A DNA stretch of 64,000 nucleotides from Rhizobium rhododendri (GTDB lineage: Bacteria > Pseudomonadota > Alphaproteobacteria > Rhizobiales > Rhizobiaceae): positions 806,001 to 870,000 of the forward strand of contig NZ_CP117267.1 in the NCBI RefSeq assembly GCF_007000325.2. Direction: 5' to 3'. A program made the translations under genes and the position numbers. Below, one piece after another: positions 62,501-64,000 of the stretch; position 1 is the stretch's first letter, and every line of letters starts with the position of its first letter. The notes beneath the pieces were generated by a model that saw only the letters and a program-made list of their open reading frames with translations, did not search any database and was not told the origin of the DNA.

Positions 62501-63739
62501 CTATTGTTTATCGCGCTCGGAAGGCGGCGTGGCGAGCTTGTTGAAATAGGTCGAGGTCCGCAGCAGATTGCGAAACCGCATGCTGCGCCGCTCCGTCGGC
62601 ACGCCCTCGCGCACCGTCATCCGCTGCAGTGTGTAGAGCATGAAGAAAAATAGCACGGCGGCCATGTAAATAAACAGCACGCGCGGGCCGAACCTGTCGA
62701 GCATGAAGGCTGCAAACATCGGCCCGACGATGGCGCCTACCGACCAGAAAAACAGCGTGCCTGCCGAGACCAGGGCATGTTGGCCCTTGGCGGCGTGATC
62801 GTTGGCGTGGGCCGAGCAGAGCGAGTAAAGCGGCATGCAGAAGGCGCCGAACATGAAGATGCCGACGAAATTGCGCCATTCGCTGCTGCCCGCGACAAGC
62901 GCCAGGAACAGGCAGCCGATCAGCGCGCCAACGGACGAGACGAGGATGATGAGCCGCCGGTCGAGCCTGTCGGAATAGGCTCCGAGCGGATATTGCAGCA
63001 CGATGCCGGCAAAGATCCCGACGCTCATGAAGGTTGCGATCCCCGTCACCGACAGGCCGATGCCCTGCGCATAGACCGGACCCAGCGAGCGGAACACCGA
63101 GTTCGTCAGCCCGACGACGACGCAGCCGACGGTGGCGAGCGGCGATATCCGCCATAGCGTCTTGATATCGAAGCGAATGGCCTCCGGTGCGCCCGGGCTC
63201 GAGCGGTCGGCAAAGGAGATCGGTACGAGCGACAGGCTGAGCGCCATCGATATGATGGCAAACAGCTGGAACCCGTCGATGCCGACGGACGGGATCAGGT
63301 ATTGCGCCAGCGTCACCGAGCCGAGGTCGACAAAACGGTAGACCGACAGCGTCCGAGCCCGGTTGGAGTTGGTCACGCGGGCGTTCAGCCAGCTTTCCAC
63401 AACAGCAAACAGCCCTGCAAAACACAGGCCCTGCACGAGCCGCATGCTGAACCAGAACCATGGCACGATCAGCAGCACCATGGCGATCGAGGCGGCGGAT
63501 GCGATCGCAGCCAGCGCAGAGAAGGCGCGGATATGGCCGATGGAGCGGATGATGCGGGTGACATAGACGCAGCCGATGGCAAAGCCGATATTGTAGCCGG
63601 TGCCGACAAGCCCGATGGTCGAGGCCGAAAAGCCCTCGTGCAGGGCGCGCAGCGAGATGAACGTCGCCTGCAGGCCGTTGCCACCGATCAGGATACCGGC
63701 CGTGACGAGCAAGGGAATAAGGGGTCGGATCTGGCTCAT
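62501..63739 (-). CDS. MFS transporter, YcaD-like
   Basis: A 412-residue major facilitator protein with 12 hydrophobic segments. The first is LIPLLVTAGILIGGNGLQ. VESWLNARVTNSNRARTLSVYRFV is the loop typical of the YcaD group, and SDRLDRRLIILVSSVGA is the central loop motif. A charged C-terminal tail ends RDKQ. The ATG at 63739 (MSQIRPLIP) is preferred to one ten codons earlier because the extra residues look out of place; neither has a clear ribosome binding site. The substrate is unknown. It is divergent from aspS. Confidence 0.92.
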   Translation of the reverse strand: MSQIRPLIPLLVTAGILIGGNGLQATFISLRALHEGFSASTIGLVGTGYNIGFAIGCVYVTRIIRSIGHIRAFSALAAIASAASIAMVLLIVPWFWFSMRLVQGLCFAGLFAVVESWLNARVTNSNRARTLSVYRFVDLGSVTLAQYLIPSVGIDGFQLFAIISMALSLSLVPISFADRSSPGAPEAIRFDIKTLWRISPLATVGCVVVGLTNSVFRSLGPVYAQGIGLSVTGIATFMSVGIFAGIVLQYPLGAYSDRLDRRLIILVSSVGALIGCLFLALVAGSSEWRNFVGIFMFGAFCMPLYSLCSAHANDHAAKGQHALVSAGTLFFWSVGAIVGPMFAAFMLDRFGPRVLFIYMAAVLFFFMLYTLQRMTVREGVPTERRSMRFRNLLRTSTYFNKLATPPSERDKQ

Positions 63740-63964
63740 CGGGGAGGGCCTGCAAACGAATCGAACCATGACCGCGACCGGCCCGGCAACATGGCTGTCT
63801 TTCTAGGCGGGGTTTGGCTATAAAGACAACCTCAAACGCGACGAGGCGTGGCAAGTCTTGACAAATGAGGCAGGCCATGCGCTTTTCCGCCCGATTTTCT
63901 CGACGGGGAGATCGCGGCATTTCGACCGCTTCTGCCACCGTCCGCCAAGCCCAGGAATGATAAA
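63740..63964. other. Divergent MFS / aspS promoter region
   Basis: 225 bases between divergent genes, with no other gene seen. It must carry promoters for the MFS gene and aspS. A TTGACAAAT stretch (63858-63866) could be a -35 for aspS; no firm -10 was chosen. Confidence 0.4.
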
Positions 63965-64000
63965 ATGCATCGCTATCGCAGCCATACATGCGCCGCTCTC
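63965..64000 (+). CDS. aspS: Aspartyl-tRNA synthetase, first 12 codons
   Basis: The last 36 bases read MHRYRSHTCAAL, the N-terminus I recognise from rhizobial aspartyl-tRNA synthetases (the OB-fold anticodon-binding domain begins here). The gene runs off the right edge. The match is short, so the call rests on recalled family sequence plus an ATG at the right place. Confidence 0.7.
   Translation, partial: MHRYRSHTCAAL

Noticed and set aside
1..64000. CRISPR arrays, insertion sequences, prophage genes, tRNA or rRNA genes
   Set aside because: No regularly spaced repeats, transposase or integrase motifs, or tRNA cloverleaf sequences were recognised in any intergenic region.

Overview
The window is a compact, GC-rich stretch of chromosome from an alphaproteobacterium, almost certainly a member of the Rhizobiaceae (Rhizobium/Agrobacterium group). 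The gene orders dnaB-alr-radA-cvpA, rpsF-rpsR-(DUF2232)-rplI, fabD-fabG-acpP-fabF-mltG-yicC-gmk, lptF-lptG-lptD-surA-like-pdxA-rsmA and purM-purN opposite an AI-2E permease/hdaA/ppk/ppx run are typical of that group. So are an Omp25/RopB-type barrel protein, a PTR1-like reductase behind uvrC, and two mosaic palindromic intergenic elements of the Rhizobium RIME type. I see no rRNA, tRNA, CRISPR array, transposase or prophage gene. Species cannot be named from this sequence alone.

Layout. 1-5.6 kb (minus strand): dnaB, alr, a type II toxin-antitoxin pair and radA-cvpA; the toxin-antitoxin pair sits inside an otherwise housekeeping series. 5.9-9.1 kb (plus): a MarR-regulated EmrAB-like efflux operon. 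9.2-11.6 kb (minus): the S6/S18/L9 ribosomal operon. 11.9-13.1 kb: a RIME-like repeat and an aldo/keto reductase. 13.3-19.8 kb (plus): fatty-acid synthesis, then MltG, YicC and guanylate kinase. 19.8-27.5 kb (minus): LPS export and assembly (LptF, LptG, LptD, SurA-like), PdxA and RsmA. 27.8-29.8 kb (plus): PepA and HolC. 29.8-35.6 kb (minus): GrpB-like protein, galactose/arabinose-type dehydrogenase, polysaccharide deacetylase lipoprotein, ABC-F ATPase and a degenerate GGDEF protein. 35.9-43.7 kb: Ndk, a CGNR regulator with a lipoprotein and a divergent lone LivH-like permease around a long dyad, MoaE/MoaD, PgsA, UvrC, a pteridine-reductase-like SDR and the outer-membrane barrel. 43.8-49.4 kb: GST, RlmJ, a molybdopterin oxidoreductase coupled to NudK, and a lone PhnM behind a Pho-box-like site. 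49.4-57 kb: purN/purM, AI-2E permease, HdaA, Ppk and Ppx. 57-64 kb: second RIME-like element, a phytase-like secreted protein, a membrane adenylate cyclase, RNase D, a Tat-exported multicopper oxidase, an MFS carrier and the first 12 codons of aspS.

Functional links. Several overlaps (ATGA, TGATG, TAGTG, TTGA) show tight translational coupling: parE-radA, marR-efflux pump, lptF-lptG-lptD, pdxA-rsmA, moaD-pgsA, uvrC-SDR, molybdopterin oxidoreductase-nudK and purM-purN. A phosphate theme runs through the right third: PhnM, Ppk, Ppx and a phytase-like protein, two of them with Pho-like promoter motifs. Nothing looks like an obvious new defence or mobile system. The least explained items are the 18-bp-arm dyad between the CGNR regulator and the lone permease, the toxin whose N-terminus is encoded upstream of its first ATG, and the two mosaic repeats.
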